Notes: generated by a model from the letters alone, not told the origin. Positions 52,360 through 63,090 are shown, counted from the stretch's first letter. The stretch: DNA of 64,000 bases from Paenibacillus sp. FSL K6-1096 (GCF_037977055.1 NZ_CP150274.1:1178001-1242000), one strand, 5' to 3'. Translations and numbers: made by a program.

Positions 52360-54087
52360 TTAGCTTGCAGCAGCCTTGCTGGCCTCGGCCAGACCGAGCA
52401 TTTCCTGTGCGTGGTGCAGCGTTTTCTCGGTGATTTCTACGCCGCCCAGCATCCGGGCCAGCTCCATCACCCGGCCTTCGTCCGAGAGTGAATTCACCTC
52501 GGTCATCGTGCGTCCGTCCTCGACCTTCTTGACGATCAGGTACTGATGGTCGGCCATACAGGCCACCTGCGGCAGGTGAGTAATGGAGAACACCTGGCAG
52601 ATGGAGGACAGCTTGTACAGCTTATCCGCAATCGACTGGGCTGCGCGTCCGCTGACCCCGGTATCCACTTCGTCGAACACCAGGACAGGAATGGCATCAT
52701 GCCGGGCAAAAATACTCTTCATCGCCAGCATAATCCGCGACAGCTCGCCGCCGGAGGCGATTTTGCCCAGCGGCCGCAGCGGCTCGCCCGGGTTCGGGGA
52801 GATCATAAATTCAGCGCTGTCGATGCCCTGCCGGGTCAGCCGGTAGCGCCGGTCCTCATATTCAATGCCGCGCGGGTCCTCCAGCAGCTCCATCTTGACC
52901 TGCAGGGAGGTCCGCTCCATCTGCAGATCCTTCAGCTCACCCTCCACCTGGGCCGCCAGCTCCGTAGCACACTGTCTCCGGGCTTGGGTCAGGGCAGCGG
53001 CTGCTTCCATTAGAGTACTGAGCAAGCCATCTCTTTTGACCATTAATTTGGCAATGTATTCGTCCTTATTCTCCAGCAGATCGGTCTCGTGCTCAATCTT
53101 CTGGTAGTACTCCAGAATCTGCTCCACGCTGTCCCCGTATTTGCGCTGCAGTCCGTTGATCAGATCGAGCCGGTTCTCAATATCCTCCAGCCGCGCCGGA
53201 TTGAATTCAATCTCTTCCCTGTAATCCCTGAGCTGGAAGGCCGCATCCTCCAGCTGATAATACGCCGACTGCAACTGCTCGAACACCGCTCTGAGGCCCT
53301 TCTCATCATAACGGACCGCGTCCTCCAGCCGGGAAATGACCTTACCGATGGACTCCAGCCCCTGCCTGTCATACAGCAGCTCATAGGCGCCGGATACCGA
53401 ATCCATCATTTTCTCACTGTGGGATAGTTTTACCCGTTCCTCGGCAAGTAATTCATCCTCTCCCGGTTTTAGTGCCGCCTGTGAGATTTCCTCCAGCTGA
53501 AAACGGTACAAATCCAGCATCTGATACGCCTTTTGGCTGGATTCCTGCAACTCCCGCAGTTCTTTTTCCACCTTGGCGAAGGCGGTATATTTCTCCTGAT
53601 AATCCGCTTTGAGCGGTCCGATTACGGCTTCGCCGTACGTATCCAGCAGCCCCAGGTGGCGCTCCGCCTTCAGCAGGCTCTGGTGCTCATGCTGCCCGTG
53701 AATATTAACCAGCTGCTCGCCGATTTCCCGCAGCATACTCAGATTCACCATTTGGCCGTTCACACGCGATGTGCTTTTGCCCTGGGAGGTAATCTCCCGG
53801 CGGATCACCAGATGCTCGTCCCGGTCTGCCCCGATGCCCAGACGCTCCAGGGTCTCCCATACCGGGTGGCTGCCCGGCAGGCTAAAGAGCGCTTCCATTT
53901 CTGCTTTATCGCACCCGTACCGGATGGAGTCCGCTGAGCCGCGGCCCCCGGCAATGAGTGCGAGCGCATCGATGATGATGGATTTCCCTGCGCCGGTCTC
54001 CCCGGTCAGAACATGAAAGCCCGGATAAAAATGCACATCCACCGCTTCAACTACGGCCAGATTGCGTATAGACAATGTCTCTAGCAT
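52360..54087 (-). CDS. recN: DNA repair protein RecN
   Basis: About 575 residues from the ATG at 54087 (GGAGGTGCAG). SMC-like ATPase recruited to double-strand breaks. Walker A GETGAGKSIIIDAL, long central coiled coil with a hinge-like middle, signature ASGGELSRIMLAMK and Walker B VLVFDEVDTGVSG. Follows argR by 50 nt. Confidence 0.96.
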   Translation of the reverse strand: MLETLSIRNLAVVEAVDVHFYPGFHVLTGETGAGKSIIIDALALIAGGRGSADSIRYGCDKAEMEALFSLPGSHPVWETLERLGIGADRDEHLVIRREITSQGKSTSRVNGQMVNLSMLREIGEQLVNIHGQHEHQSLLKAERHLGLLDTYGEAVIGPLKADYQEKYTAFAKVEKELRELQESSQKAYQMLDLYRFQLEEISQAALKPGEDELLAEERVKLSHSEKMMDSVSGAYELLYDRQGLESIGKVISRLEDAVRYDEKGLRAVFEQLQSAYYQLEDAAFQLRDYREEIEFNPARLEDIENRLDLINGLQRKYGDSVEQILEYYQKIEHETDLLENKDEYIAKLMVKRDGLLSTLMEAAAALTQARRQCATELAAQVEGELKDLQMERTSLQVKMELLEDPRGIEYEDRRYRLTRQGIDSAEFMISPNPGEPLRPLGKIASGGELSRIMLAMKSIFARHDAIPVLVFDEVDTGVSGRAAQSIADKLYKLSSICQVFSITHLPQVACMADHQYLIVKKVEDGRTMTEVNSLSDEGRVMELARMLGGVEITEKTLHHAQEMLGLAEASKAAAS

Positions 54088-54137
54088 GAAATTCTGCACC
54101 TCCGACAAGATGATCGCTTCCCGATTCATGATCAGGC

Positions 54138-54587
54138 TTATGAAATATAACCCATGACCTGTGAAATGACGTCCTTGCTGTCTTCCGGCTGGCGGCAGAT
54201 AATCAGGATGGTGTCATCGCCCGAGATCGTTCCCATAATCTGCGGCCAGTCAATATTATCAATCAGGGCCGCCACGGAATTGGCCGTACCCGGCAGACAT
54301 TTCATCACCACCAGATTCGCGGAATGGTCAATGCTTACAAAATTATCCACCAGCACCCGCTTCAGCTTCTGCGTCGGATTGTACCGCTGGTCTGTAGGCA
54401 GGGAATACTTGTAACGCCCGTCATCCATCGGTACCTTGATCAGCAGCAGCTCCTTGATGTCGCGGGATACGGTGGCCTGTGTCACCTGAAATCCGGCTTC
54501 GCGCAGTGCCTCCACCAGATCGTCCTGGGTTTCGATTTCCTTTTGCGAGATAATTTCTCTAATCTTGATATGCCTGTGTCCCTTCAT
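54138..54587 (-). CDS. argR: Arginine repressor ArgR/AhrC
   Basis: 149 residues. N-terminal winged helix ([20 protein letters not shown] and [19 protein letters not shown]), C-terminal hexamerisation/arginine domain with [13 protein letters not shown] and [14 protein letters not shown] (the Asp pair contacts arginine). Represses arginine synthesis and activates catabolism. Confidence 0.96.
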   Translation of the reverse strand: MKGHRHIKIREIISQKEIETQDDLVEALREAGFQVTQATVSRDIKELLLIKVPMDDGRYKYSLPTDQRYNPTQKLKRVLVDNFVSIDHSANLVVMKCLPGTANSVAALIDNIDWPQIMGTISGDDTILIICRQPEDSKDVISQVMGYIS

Positions 54588-54619
54588 TGTTGCCTCCCGT
54601 ATATATGTTGTGCTTGCCC

Positions 54620-55090
54620 TTAACCCGATTCTCCGTCGTCCTTGCCGAATTCGATCACATGCAGTCTGGAATTCACCGTATCCACGTATAGCACCCCGCT
54701 GCAGTCCGGATAGATCAGCAGATAGGGAAGCAGGGTATCGCGGAGTCCGCTGCCGGTGAACTCAAGCTCCTTGCGGGGGCGGGACAGAATAACCAGATAG
54801 AAGCGCTCCTCATCCCTTACGGCCACATAGTCAATGAACAACCGGCTGTACATAGGGGCCCCGTCCACCTGAAAAGCCAGCGGAATCTTCAGCTTCCCCC
54901 CGACCACCTCGTACCCGGCATCCTCCAGCAGCCCGATAGATGGGTGAGGCTGGATCACCTTATTCAGCGGCACCCGGTCCCGGATGAAGGAGCGTGGGGA
55001 GCTTTGCAGCCAAATATAGATTCTGTAAATGATAAAGATCGCCGCCGCCAGGCCCATCAGCGCCACAACGGCCTTGTCCGAGCTTGCCAC
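54620..55090 (-). CDS. Membrane-anchored hypothetical protein between tlyA and argR
   Basis: About 156 residues. One N-terminal helix ([21 protein letters not shown]) and a cytoplasmic domain with [40 protein letters not shown] and [16 protein letters not shown]. The fold has a restriction-endonuclease-like look but no catalytic motif could be assigned. GTG at 55090 (GAGGTGATGGGA upstream) is preferred over the GTG/ATG just before it. Function unknown; conserved location in Paenibacillus is expected but was not checked. Confidence 0.7.
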   Translation of the reverse strand: MASSDKAVVALMGLAAAIFIIYRIYIWLQSSPRSFIRDRVPLNKVIQPHPSIGLLEDAGYEVVGGKLKIPLAFQVDGAPMYSRLFIDYVAVRDEERFYLVILSRPRKELEFTGSGLRDTLLPYLLIYPDCSGVLYVDTVNSRLHVIEFGKDDGESG

Positions 55091-55162
55091 TCCCATCACC
55101 TCGGTGACTCTATTCGCGCGGGGAGAGGCGAAATCCTGCTAACATGGAACCTTATATTTGCA

Positions 55163-55194
55163 GCAAAAGAAACTCATCGCTTTGGCGATGAGTT
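55163..55194 (-). terminator. Terminator overlapping the tlyA stop codon
   Basis: Perfect 10-bp stem AACTCATCGC/GCGATGAGTT (55171-55180, 55185-55194), loop TTTG, then TTCTTTT on the minus strand. The TGA of tlyA (55174-55176) lies inside the 3' arm. Confidence 0.8.
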
Positions 55195-56067
55195 CCCAGT
55201 GTTCGCAGCGCTAAAGGTAGCATTCGCTTCCTTAATGACCGTATCGGCCAGCGCGGCGAAAGGATTCGGCTGTGCTTCAGCCCGTGAGACTTGCGTATCA
55301 GCAGCGGAATTCTCCGCAGCTTCAGGCAGGAGCCTCCAGTGTGCCAGAAATTCAATATTGCCTTCCCCGCCGGTAATCGGCGAATACGTCAGGCCTGCAA
55401 GGGTATAGCCAAGCTCAGCCGCCATCGTCAGCACATTTACAAGTACCTCACGATGAACGGAGGATTCGCGGACAACACCGGACTTGCCTACCTTCTCCCG
55501 GCCGGCTTCGAACTGCGGCTTAATCAGGGCAGCGATATCGGCCGGACGGCGCAGCAGCGCCATCAGCGGCGGTAGAATAATCTTCAGCGATATGAAGGAT
55601 ACATCAATGCTGGCAAAATCGGGAACCGGCCCCTCCAGGTCGGACGGGGTCATATAACGGAAGTTCGTCTGCTCCATCACGGTGACACGCTCATCATTCC
55701 GCAGGCTCCAGTCAAGCTGGTTATGGCCAACGTCAATCGCGTAGACATGGCTGGCCCCATGCTGGAGGGCACAATCGGTGAACCCTCCTGTGGAGGAGCC
55801 GATGTCCAGCATATTCCGTCCGTTCATGTCAATTCCAAACTGCCTTAACGCCTTCTCCAGCTTCAGGCCGCCCCGGCTGACATACGGATGCACCGCGCCT
55901 TTGACCCGCAGAACGGCACTGCGCTGCACCTTCATGCCCGGCTTCTCGATCCGCTCTTCGTTCGCCAGCACAAGACCGGCCATAATGGCCGCCTTAGCCT
56001 TCTCCCGGCTGTCATAGAAGCCTTGCTCTACTAACAATACATCAATTCTTTCTTTTGGGTGTTCCAT
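55174..56067 (-). CDS. tlyA: TlyA-family rRNA (cytidine-2'-O)-methyltransferase/hemolysin-like (YqxC)
   Basis: About 297 residues from the second ATG (GGGAG upstream). S4 RNA-binding domain at the N-terminus (ERIDVLLVEQGFYDSREKAK), then an FtsJ-like methyltransferase: MLDIGSSTGGFTDCALQHGA for S-adenosylmethionine, ASIDVSFISLKIILPPL and ALIKPQFEAGREKVGK. Position between dxs and argR is as in B. subtilis yqxC. Confidence 0.93.
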   Translation of the reverse strand: MEHPKERIDVLLVEQGFYDSREKAKAAIMAGLVLANEERIEKPGMKVQRSAVLRVKGAVHPYVSRGGLKLEKALRQFGIDMNGRNMLDIGSSTGGFTDCALQHGASHVYAIDVGHNQLDWSLRNDERVTVMEQTNFRYMTPSDLEGPVPDFASIDVSFISLKIILPPLMALLRRPADIAALIKPQFEAGREKVGKSGVVRESSVHREVLVNVLTMAAELGYTLAGLTYSPITGGEGNIEFLAHWRLLPEAAENSAADTQVSRAEAQPNPFAALADTVIKEANATFSAANTGNSSPKR

Positions 56068-56109
56068 GTTCATCTCCCGATCACTTCGGTCCGGCTTCCA
56101 TCCTGGCTG

Positions 56110-58014
56110 TCAGGAGGTGGAAGTTGACTTATAGGTAAAAGTACTTCGCGCCATCATGGCCTTCACCTGCGCACAGAGCGCTTCTACAGTGAGCCCGGTC
56201 TGCTGGCGCTGCTCCTTGATGGAGCCATGCTCCACGAAGAGGTCCGGCACTCCCATCAAGTGGACATGCGCATCATAGATCTCATGCTCCGCATAGAATT
56301 CGAGTACGGCGCTGCCAAGGCTCCCTGCCTGGCTGGCCTCCTCCAGCACCACCATCTGGGTGCCCGCACGGCCCAGCTCCAGCAGCATGGTATTGTCCAG
56401 CGGCTTCAGGAAACGGGCGTTCACGACACCGATCTGAATGCCTTCGCGCTTCAGCAGCTCTGCGGCTTCCTCCGCTACCTGCACCATCGGTCCGCAGGCC
56501 AGCACAGCATAGTCATCGCCGGGGCGCAGACGCTCCCAGGTTCCGATCGGCAGGCTGCGCAGCTCCGCATCCAGGTCCACACCGGTCCCGTTAATCCGCG
56601 GATACCGGTAAGCAATCGGACCGTCATTATAATCCAGCGCCGTCTTCATCATATGGCGCAGCTCATTCTCGTCCTTCGGCATCATAAGCACCATGTTCGG
56701 GATATGGCGCATGAATGCAATGTCATACACCCCCTGATGGGTCTCCCCGTCGGCGCCGACGAAGCCTGCCCGGTCGATGGCGAACATGACATTGGCATTA
56801 TGGCGGCAGATATCATGGACAATCTGGTCATAGGCCCGCTGCATGAAGGTGGAGTAGACGGCGAACACCGGCTTCATCCCCTCCATCGCCAGCGCCGCAC
56901 ACAAGGTAGCGGCATGCTGCTCGGCAATGCCGACATCAATCATCCGTCCCGGAAATTCCTTGGCGAACGGGAACAGTCCCGAACCGCCCGGCATGGCTGG
57001 TGTTACGGCAACCAGCCGTTCATCCTGATGGCCCAGCTCAATCAGCGTCTGTCCGAAGACTTCGGTGTACATCGGATTGCCGACGGCCTTGAGCACCTGG
57101 CCGGATTCAATTTTGTATGGTGAAATCCCATGCCACTTGTAGGAATCGACCTCGGCCGGCTTGTAGCCCTTGCCCTTGGTCGTAAGCACATGCACCAGCA
57201 CCGGGCCGGACACATTATCCGCCTGCTGGAAGGTATCAATCATCTTCTCCAGATCATGGCCGTCCACAGGGCCCAGATAGGTAAACCCGAGTTCTTCAAA
57301 CAGAACGCCGGGCACCAGCATGTTCTTCAGGCCGTCCTTCACATTCTGGGCTGTCTTGGCCAGCCGCCCGCCGATAGCAGGGATCTTCTTCAGCAGGCCT
57401 TCCACTTCGTCCTTGGCCCGCAGGTAATGACGGTCGGAACGGATCTTGCTTAAATAGTTATGCATCGCCCCGACATTCGGCGCGATCGACATCTCATTAT
57501 CATTCAGAATGACCATCAGCTTGCGGCGTTCATGACCGATATGGTTCAGCGCTTCAAAGGCCATGCCCCCGGTCAGGGCGCCATCGCCGATCACGGCAAT
57601 CACCTTATTGTCTTCCCCCTTGAAGTCACGCGCCATGGCCATTCCCATCGCTGCGGACAGGGAAGTGCTGCTGTGTCCGGCTTCCCAGACATCATGCTCG
57701 CTCTCGGCCCGCTTGACGAAGCCGCACAGACCGCCCTGCTTGCGCAACGAGTCGAACCGGTCCTGCCGGCCTGTCAGAATTTTGTGAACGTATGCCTGAT
57801 GGCCTACGTCAAATATCATTTTATCCCGTGGGCTGTCATAACAGTAGTGCAGGGCCAGCGTGAGCTCCACAACTCCCAGATTGGATGCGAGATGCCCCCC
57901 TGTGACAGACAGCTTCTCCACGAGGAACTGGCGGATCTCCTCCGCTAGCGCAGTGAGTTCCCCGATTGATAAAGATTTGAGCTCCTGAGGATCATTGATT
58001 TGTGGAAGCAGCAC
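56110..58014 (-). CDS. dxs: 1-deoxy-D-xylulose-5-phosphate synthase
   Basis: About 634 residues from the GTG at 58014 (GCGGGGAATACTC). First enzyme of the MEP isoprenoid pathway: condenses pyruvate and glyceraldehyde-3-phosphate with thiamine diphosphate. [16 protein letters not shown], the diphosphate-binding [31 protein letters not shown] and the C-terminal transketolase domain. Follows ispA and precedes tlyA. Confidence 0.96.
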   Translation of the reverse strand: MLLPQINDPQELKSLSIGELTALAEEIRQFLVEKLSVTGGHLASNLGVVELTLALHYCYDSPRDKMIFDVGHQAYVHKILTGRQDRFDSLRKQGGLCGFVKRAESEHDVWEAGHSSTSLSAAMGMAMARDFKGEDNKVIAVIGDGALTGGMAFEALNHIGHERRKLMVILNDNEMSIAPNVGAMHNYLSKIRSDRHYLRAKDEVEGLLKKIPAIGGRLAKTAQNVKDGLKNMLVPGVLFEELGFTYLGPVDGHDLEKMIDTFQQADNVSGPVLVHVLTTKGKGYKPAEVDSYKWHGISPYKIESGQVLKAVGNPMYTEVFGQTLIELGHQDERLVAVTPAMPGGSGLFPFAKEFPGRMIDVGIAEQHAATLCAALAMEGMKPVFAVYSTFMQRAYDQIVHDICRHNANVMFAIDRAGFVGADGETHQGVYDIAFMRHIPNMVLMMPKDENELRHMMKTALDYNDGPIAYRYPRINGTGVDLDAELRSLPIGTWERLRPGDDYAVLACGPMVQVAEEAAELLKREGIQIGVVNARFLKPLDNTMLLELGRAGTQMVVLEEASQAGSLGSAVLEFYAEHEIYDAHVHLMGVPDLFVEHGSIKEQRQQTGLTVEALCAQVKAMMARSTFTYKSTSTS

Positions 58015-58108
58015 GAGTATTCCCCGCTTTCCTAGATGTTGTAAAATATAAACCCCATTATAACACAAACGAAACGGCTGTCGAAACACAGCCGTTCCCG
58101 AAACTGAT

Positions 58109-59062
58109 TTAGTGATCGCGTTTCATCAAATATTCGGCAATTTCCAGCAGCCGCTGCGGGTCCTGAAATCCGCCCTCAAGAACCATCCGGCGCGCTTCCT
58201 CCGTCAGCCGCTCGACTTCTTCGCGCGAAGCGTCAAGGCCGATGAAATAAGGATAGGTTACCTTCTGCTGCTTGATGTCGCTGCCGGTACTCTTGCCCAG
58301 CTTGCTCTCGTCGCCAACCAGATCCAGAATATCATCCTGAATCTGAAAAGCCAGACCGATGCGCGTACCGAACCCGCGAAGCGCCTCCAGCTGGCGCACA
58401 GAAGCGCCGGCGATTCTTCCGCCCGCCAGCAGCGAGAAGATGATGAGATCGCCGGTCTTGTGCAGATGAATGTACTGCAGTTGCTCAAGGTCCGTCATTC
58501 CCTGCTCGCCTTCCATATCGGCCACCTGCCCGCCAACCATTCCGCGCGGACCGGCCATCTCGGCCAGATCCTCTACGATGGACAGCACATTCTCTGCGGG
58601 TACGCCGTGCTTGCGGGAGGCTTGTACCACGCTATAGAACGCGTGAGTCAGGAGAGCATCGCCCGCCAGGATCGCCGCTGCTTCGCCGAAGACCTTGTGA
58701 TTCGTCGGCTTGCCGCGGCGGAAATCATCGTTATCCATCGCCGGCAGATCGTCATGAATCAGCGAATACGTATGCACCATCTCAATCGCAGCGGCTACAG
58801 GCAGCGCAGCCTCACGGCTGCCGCCAAGCGCTTCGCAGGCGGCAATGACCAGCAGCGGGCGCAGGCGCTTGCCCCCGGCCTGCAGCGAATAGTCCATCGC
58901 TTCCTTCAGCGCCTGGGGCACGCTCCACTGTGCCGGCATCACCGACGCCAGCACATCGGCCATCAGTCCGCCAACCCCGGCGATGTACTGCTCCAGCGGC
59001 TCACGGCCGGAGGATTCCGCCATGCCGCCCGTTCCCGATGCGCCAACCTCAGAACGGCTCAT
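58109..59062 (-). CDS. ispA: Geranyl/farnesyl diphosphate synthase
   Basis: About 317 residues from the ATG at 59062, which lies inside the end of xseB with GGAAGG upstream; a downstream ATG (MAESSG) is an alternative. Builds C10-C15 prenyl diphosphates. First Asp-rich motif [13 protein letters not shown] followed by [13 protein letters not shown]; second [27 protein letters not shown] at the N-terminus. Confidence 0.95.
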   Translation of the reverse strand: MSRSEVGASGTGGMAESSGREPLEQYIAGVGGLMADVLASVMPAQWSVPQALKEAMDYSLQAGGKRLRPLLVIAACEALGGSREAALPVAAAIEMVHTYSLIHDDLPAMDNDDFRRGKPTNHKVFGEAAAILAGDALLTHAFYSVVQASRKHGVPAENVLSIVEDLAEMAGPRGMVGGQVADMEGEQGMTDLEQLQYIHLHKTGDLIIFSLLAGGRIAGASVRQLEALRGFGTRIGLAFQIQDDILDLVGDESKLGKSTGSDIKQQKVTYPYFIGLDASREEVERLTEEARRMVLEGGFQDPQRLLEIAEYLMKRDH

Positions 59063-59306
59063 CGCTATCGCCTTCCAGCCGGGCCCCGAACGGCTTCTTG
59101 CGCAGCTCGCCATCCTCCGCTGTAATCATCTCAATCTTGCGCTCCACCTGCTCCAGCTTGCTGCCGCAGATCTGCGAGAGCTTCATGCCCTGCTGGAACA
59201 GATCAATCGCCTTCTCCAGGGGAACATCGCCATGCTCCAGCTCACGCACGATTTCCTCCAGACGCTCCATGGCTCCCTCAAAATCCAGTTCCGCTTCCTT
59301 CGTCAT
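59049..59306 (-). CDS. xseB: Exodeoxyribonuclease VII small subunit
   Basis: 85 residues, family length. LDFEGAMERLEEIVRELEHG and DVPLEKAIDLFQQGMKL are characteristic. Start overlaps the end of xseA by 29 nt and its end overlaps ispA by 14 nt, so the three genes are translationally coupled. C-terminus ([16 protein letters not shown]) is variable in the family. Confidence 0.95.
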   Translation of the reverse strand: MTKEAELDFEGAMERLEEIVRELEHGDVPLEKAIDLFQQGMKLSQICGSKLEQVERKIEMITAEDGELRKKPFGARLEGDSDEPF

Positions 59307-60663
59307 CCGTTACGCCCTCCTCCTTCATGCCCCATACGTGGCAGTTCAGCTGTCCGTCATTAAGCTTTATGTTCACGATATCGCCGAGTTCAACTTCCTT
59401 CAGCGATTTGATTACATGCTGTTCCTTCTCGTCATATACGAGGCTGTAGCCCCGTGACATGACCTTCAGCGGGCTGAGCGCGTCCAGATGGCGCAGCTCG
59501 GACCCGAAGCGCGCCCGCTTCGCCTGCAGGTGCGCCTGCATGGCCCCGGACAGCTCACGGGTGAGGCTGTCCGCAGCTCGGCGCGCCGCGCTGATGCTGC
59601 TCAGCGGGTGGAAGCGCTGCAGGCTCTGGTGCAGCACCGCGCTGCGCCCCTGCGCGCGGCTGAGCCTGGCCTCTGCAGCGCGGAGCAGGGCCGCGCGCAG
59701 CATGTCCAGCCGCTGCGCGTGCTGGGCCAGCTGCCGGCGCGGGCCGGCCAGCGCCAGCGAGCGCTGCAGCGCCGCCAGGCGCTCGCCGCCGCGCTGCGAG
59801 CGGCGCAGCAGGCCCTGGCGCAGCCGCTGCCGGGCAATGCGCAGCTGCCCGGCCAGCTCGGCTGCGCTCGGCACGGCGAGCTCTGCCGCTGCCGTAGGGG
59901 TCGCCGCCCGCAGGTCAGCGGCGAAATCGGCGATCGTGAAGTCGGTCTCATGGCCGACTGCCGAGATCACCGGAATCCGGGAAGCGGCAATCGCCCGGGC
60001 GACCGCTTCTTCATTGAAGGCCCACAGCTCCTCCAGGGAGCCGCCGCCGCGGCCCACGATCAGTACGTCGGCCTCACCCATAGCATTCAGGTTCTCAATC
60101 GCCTGGACAATGGACGGGCCGGCGCCCTTACCCTGCACAAGCACAGGGTAGAGCACCACCGCTACCTGCGGATAGCGGCGCTGCAGCGTTATGATAATAT
60201 CGCGGACCGCTGCGCCGCTCGGCGAGGTCACCACGCCGATGCAGCGCGGGAAGCGCGGCAGCGGGCGCTTGCGCTCTGCGGCGAACAGCCCTTCCTTCTC
60301 CAGCTTCGCCTTAAGCTGCTCATAAGCCAGATACAGGCTGCCGATCCCGTCAGGCTGCATATGCGTGGCATAGAACTGGTACTGCCCGTCCCGTTCATAG
60401 ACGGTCACATTGCCCCGGGCAATGACCTTGGTCCCTTCCTTCGGCACAAACGGCAGCCGCGAGTTATGGGAAGCGAACATGATCGCTTTGATCCGGCTGC
60501 TCTCATCCTTCAGCGTGAAATACATATGCCCGCTTCCGTGATGGGTGAAGTTCGAGATTTCACCGCGAATCCATACATCGGAGAGCAGGGCATCCGAATC
60601 CAGCTTCATCCGGATGTACTTGTTAAGCTCCTTGATGGAGTAGATCTGCCGCTCCGCCGCCAT
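59278..60663 (-). CDS. xseA: Exodeoxyribonuclease VII large subunit
   Basis: 461 residues. OB-fold N-terminus (IYSIKELNKYIRMKLDSD, VWIRGEISNFTHHGSGHMYF), catalytic core CIGVVTSPSGAAVRDII and GRGGGSLEELWAFNEE, VISAVGHETDFTIADFAAD, a long helical region of very high GC (59.5-59.9 kb, rich in Arg/Ala/Leu), and LSPLKVMSRGYSLV at the C-terminus. The high GC produces long open frames on the other strand that are not genes. Confidence 0.96.
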   Translation of the reverse strand: MAAERQIYSIKELNKYIRMKLDSDALLSDVWIRGEISNFTHHGSGHMYFTLKDESSRIKAIMFASHNSRLPFVPKEGTKVIARGNVTVYERDGQYQFYATHMQPDGIGSLYLAYEQLKAKLEKEGLFAAERKRPLPRFPRCIGVVTSPSGAAVRDIIITLQRRYPQVAVVLYPVLVQGKGAGPSIVQAIENLNAMGEADVLIVGRGGGSLEELWAFNEEAVARAIAASRIPVISAVGHETDFTIADFAADLRAATPTAAAELAVPSAAELAGQLRIARQRLRQGLLRRSQRGGERLAALQRSLALAGPRRQLAQHAQRLDMLRAALLRAAEARLSRAQGRSAVLHQSLQRFHPLSSISAARRAADSLTRELSGAMQAHLQAKRARFGSELRHLDALSPLKVMSRGYSLVYDEKEQHVIKSLKEVELGDIVNIKLNDGQLNCHVWGMKEEGVTDDEGSGTGF

Positions 60664-60672
60664 AAGCCCGTC

Positions 60673-61530
60673 CTATTCCAGACCGTGCAGGCGTTTGGCT
60701 GCGGTCAGCGTGTTGCTCATCAGCATGGTGATGGTCATTGGTCCGACGCCGCCCGGCACCGGTGTAATATGCCCGGCGACTTCGCGGGCGCTCTCATAAT
60801 CCACGTCCCCGGCCAGCTTGCCGGTGTCCAGACGGTTCATGCCGACATCGATCACCACCGCACCCGGCTTCACGAAGGAAGCATCGATGAAGTTGGCGCG
60901 GCCGATCGCCACGACCAGGATATCCGCCTGGCGGCAGAGCTCAGCCATATTCGCTGTGCGGGAATGGCACATGGTCACGGTCGCATTCTCCCGCTGCAGC
61001 AGCAGGGAGACCGGCTTGCCGACAATGTTGCTGCGGCCGATGACCACCGCATGCTTGCCGGAGATTTCAGTGCCGGTCCGCTTGATCAGCTCAATCACCC
61101 CGGCAGGTGTGCAAGGGAGCAGGCTGTCATCGCCGATTACGAGGTTCCCCACATTGACCGGGTGGAAGCCGTCCACATCCTTCTCCACTGCGATGGCGTC
61201 AATAACCGCCTTCTCCTCAATATGCTTCGGAAGCGGCAATTGCACCAGGATACCGTCAATGTCCTTACGGCTGTTAAGCTCGGCGACCAGCGCCAGCAGC
61301 TCCGCCTGGGTGGTAGCAGCATCCAGCCGGTGCACCTCCGAGTGGAAGCCCAGCTCGATACAGGATTTCTCCTTGTTGCGCACATAGACCTGGGAAGCCG
61401 GATCTTCGCCGACCAGAACGACAGCCAGACCGGGCTTCACGCCGCGCTCCGCAAGCTCTGCAACCTCCCGGGCAATTCCCTTCCGAATGTCGTCCGATAC
61501 CTGTTTACCGCTGATAACCGCTGCTGTCAT
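60673..61530 (-). CDS. folD: Methylenetetrahydrofolate dehydrogenase/cyclohydrolase
   Basis: 285 residues. Interconverts methylene- and formyl-tetrahydrofolate with [24 protein letters not shown] with catalytic Lys, [29 protein letters not shown] for NADP, and [11 protein letters not shown] near the C-terminus. Between nusB and xseA as in B. subtilis. Confidence 0.97.
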   Translation of the reverse strand: MTAAVISGKQVSDDIRKGIAREVAELAERGVKPGLAVVLVGEDPASQVYVRNKEKSCIELGFHSEVHRLDAATTQAELLALVAELNSRKDIDGILVQLPLPKHIEEKAVIDAIAVEKDVDGFHPVNVGNLVIGDDSLLPCTPAGVIELIKRTGTEISGKHAVVIGRSNIVGKPVSLLLQRENATVTMCHSRTANMAELCRQADILVVAIGRANFIDASFVKPGAVVIDVGMNRLDTGKLAGDVDYESAREVAGHITPVPGGVGPMTITMLMSNTLTAAKRLHGLE

Positions 61531-61586
61531 GTAAGTCTCTCCCCTTTGGTCTATTTAAGTGTATCTGAAAAATGTAATGCTCAATT

Positions 61587-62036
61587 TTACCGTTCTGCTC
61601 TAAGCTTGTCCACATCCTGAATCAGCTTGCCGAGGACGCCGTTCACGAATTTGCCCGAATCCTCTGTGCCGAAATGCTTCGCCAGATCAATCGCTTCATT
61701 TACCGCAACCTTGGCCGGCACATCGCTGGCGAAGATCATCTCGAAGGTGGCCAGGCGCAGAATCTGACGGTCGACGCGCGACAGGCGGCTCATCTGCCAG
61801 CCCTTGAGATAATGCTCCAGCATATCGTCGATCGCCATTTTGTGCTCCCATACTCCGTTTACATGCTCCACCACATAAGTCTTCAGCTCATGCTCATCGG
61901 TAATCACACGCTCGGTTTCATTCTCGTCCGCCGCCTCTTCAATCAGCATATCGACCGCCTCGGTCACCTCAACATCGTTCATTTCCATCTGGTACAGGCT
62001 TTGGACAATAATCTCTCTCGCTAAACGTCTTTTCAT
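61587..62036 (-). CDS. nusB: Transcription antitermination protein NusB
   Basis: About 149 residues from the ATG at 62036 (AGGAGGAACC). All-helical RNA-binding protein acting with NusE on rRNA boxA. RRLAREIIVQSLYQMEMNDV at the N-terminus, SRVDRQILRLATFEMIF and AVNEAIDLAKHFGTEDSGKF in the C-terminal half. Confidence 0.95.
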   Translation of the reverse strand: MKRRLAREIIVQSLYQMEMNDVEVTEAVDMLIEEAADENETERVITDEHELKTYVVEHVNGVWEHKMAIDDMLEHYLKGWQMSRLSRVDRQILRLATFEMIFASDVPAKVAVNEAIDLAKHFGTEDSGKFVNGVLGKLIQDVDKLRAER

Positions 62037-62110
62037 TTGGTTCCTCCTACGAACATTCATTCATTCTTGTAATGGTGTTACATGCTTAATTCTTATCCTA
62101 CCCAGGCCGC

Positions 62111-62132
62111 AAAATAACCCCACAAAGTGGGG
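62111..62132 (-). terminator. Short terminator between the DUF2273 gene and nusB
   Basis: Six-bp GC stem CCCCAC/GTGGGG with an AAA loop, followed on the minus strand by TTATTTT. Lies 140 nt past the DUF2273 stop, before nusB. Confidence 0.6.
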
Positions 62133-62273
62133 CTTTAGCGCAGGTGATTACTCAGGTACTTTGCGGGGACCCCAAACATATAAATTCTATCAAAAAACCG
62201 CGCAGCCTCTCTTCCGCAGGTCAGCAACTCAAAGTAACGGGTTCCAGGCTTCCGGGAGAAAGACTATCGCGGT

Positions 62274-62507
62274 TCATTTGAAGGGACGCCAGCGCCCGGA
62301 CAGCCGCTCGATCAGCTCCTGCCACTGAAACAGGGGAGCCTGCGCGGTATCCTTGCGTTTGCCAAGCGTATATCCGATGAACACTACCAGTGCAAAGAAC
62401 AGCATATCCCAAAACCCGCTAATCAGATAAATCAATCCGAGAAAGACACCGAAGGCCACTCCGGTAATTCTACCCCCGTGACTTTCCCATATTGCTCTCC
62501 AGGACAT
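62274..62507 (-). CDS. DUF2273 family small membrane protein
   Basis: 77 residues, two hydrophobic helices (GVAFGVFLGLIYLISGFWDM and LFFALVVFIGYTLG) followed by a basic tail ending GRWRPFK. This family is usually encoded next to amaP and asp23 in Firmicutes, as here. Third gene of the asp23 set. Confidence 0.88.
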   Translation of the reverse strand: MSWRAIWESHGGRITGVAFGVFLGLIYLISGFWDMLFFALVVFIGYTLGKRKDTAQAPLFQWQELIERLSGRWRPFK

Positions 62508-62522
62508 AAGGGAAACTCACCT

Positions 62523-63062
62523 CTATTCCACTCGACTTTTGAAGCTTGGCGACTGTGTAAGATTCGCGATGTACACAGACACATCTGCAACCGGAATTCC
62601 GGTTGTCTCCTGCACGAAGTCATGCACATTACGCTGCACCTCAGTCGTCAGCAGAGGCAGGGAATGCTCCCCGTCGACGACGGCACGGATCATAATCTCA
62701 AGACCCGCCTGCGAGACGCGGATGCGCGACTTCAGGTCACGGATGCCCTTCACTTTGCCCGCCGCCTTAAGGCTCAGGTTCTCAATGGTCTCCATCGAGA
62801 TCTGAATATCCCCGTATTCCGTGCGCTGGTCCACTGAAGGCAGGGAAGCACGGTCGCGGCGCAGGGAGATGTAGAAGAAGCGGATGCTGAGCAGGAACAG
62901 AATAACCGCTACAGTGATCGAAGCGATATAGACCGCCGGTCCGTCCTGAAGCTCATACTCATCAGGGATCACACCGCTCAAGAGGAGGATGGCTATAACA
63001 GATAGTATTCCAATACTTAAGCTGTAGAGGAACAGCAGAAGCCTGTCCAGAATTTTGGCCAC
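62523..63062 (-). CDS. amaP: Alkaline shock response membrane anchor protein AmaP
   Basis: About 179 residues. Two N-terminal membrane helices (LLLFLYSLSIGILSVIAILL and VYIASITVAVILFLLSIRFF) and a C-terminal Asp23/Gls24-like domain (GDIQISMETIENLSLKAAGK, IPVADVSVYIANL). Anchors Asp23 to the membrane in staphylococci. The GTG at 63062 (AGGAGG 11 nt away) is used; the GTG at 63071 is too close to the site. Confidence 0.88.
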   Translation of the reverse strand: MAKILDRLLLFLYSLSIGILSVIAILLLSGVIPDEYELQDGPAVYIASITVAVILFLLSIRFFYISLRRDRASLPSVDQRTEYGDIQISMETIENLSLKAAGKVKGIRDLKSRIRVSQAGLEIMIRAVVDGEHSLPLLTTEVQRNVHDFVQETTGIPVADVSVYIANLTQSPSFKSRVE

Positions 63063-63090
63063 GAGTCTCACAACCTCCTATAAAGTAAGG

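Noticed and set aside
59488..61620. 710-codon open frame on the plus strand opposite xseA, folD and nusB
   Set aside because: Stop codons are suppressed by high GC in the opposite coding strand; all three opposite genes are clear, and the product is low-complexity Arg/Ala/His-rich.
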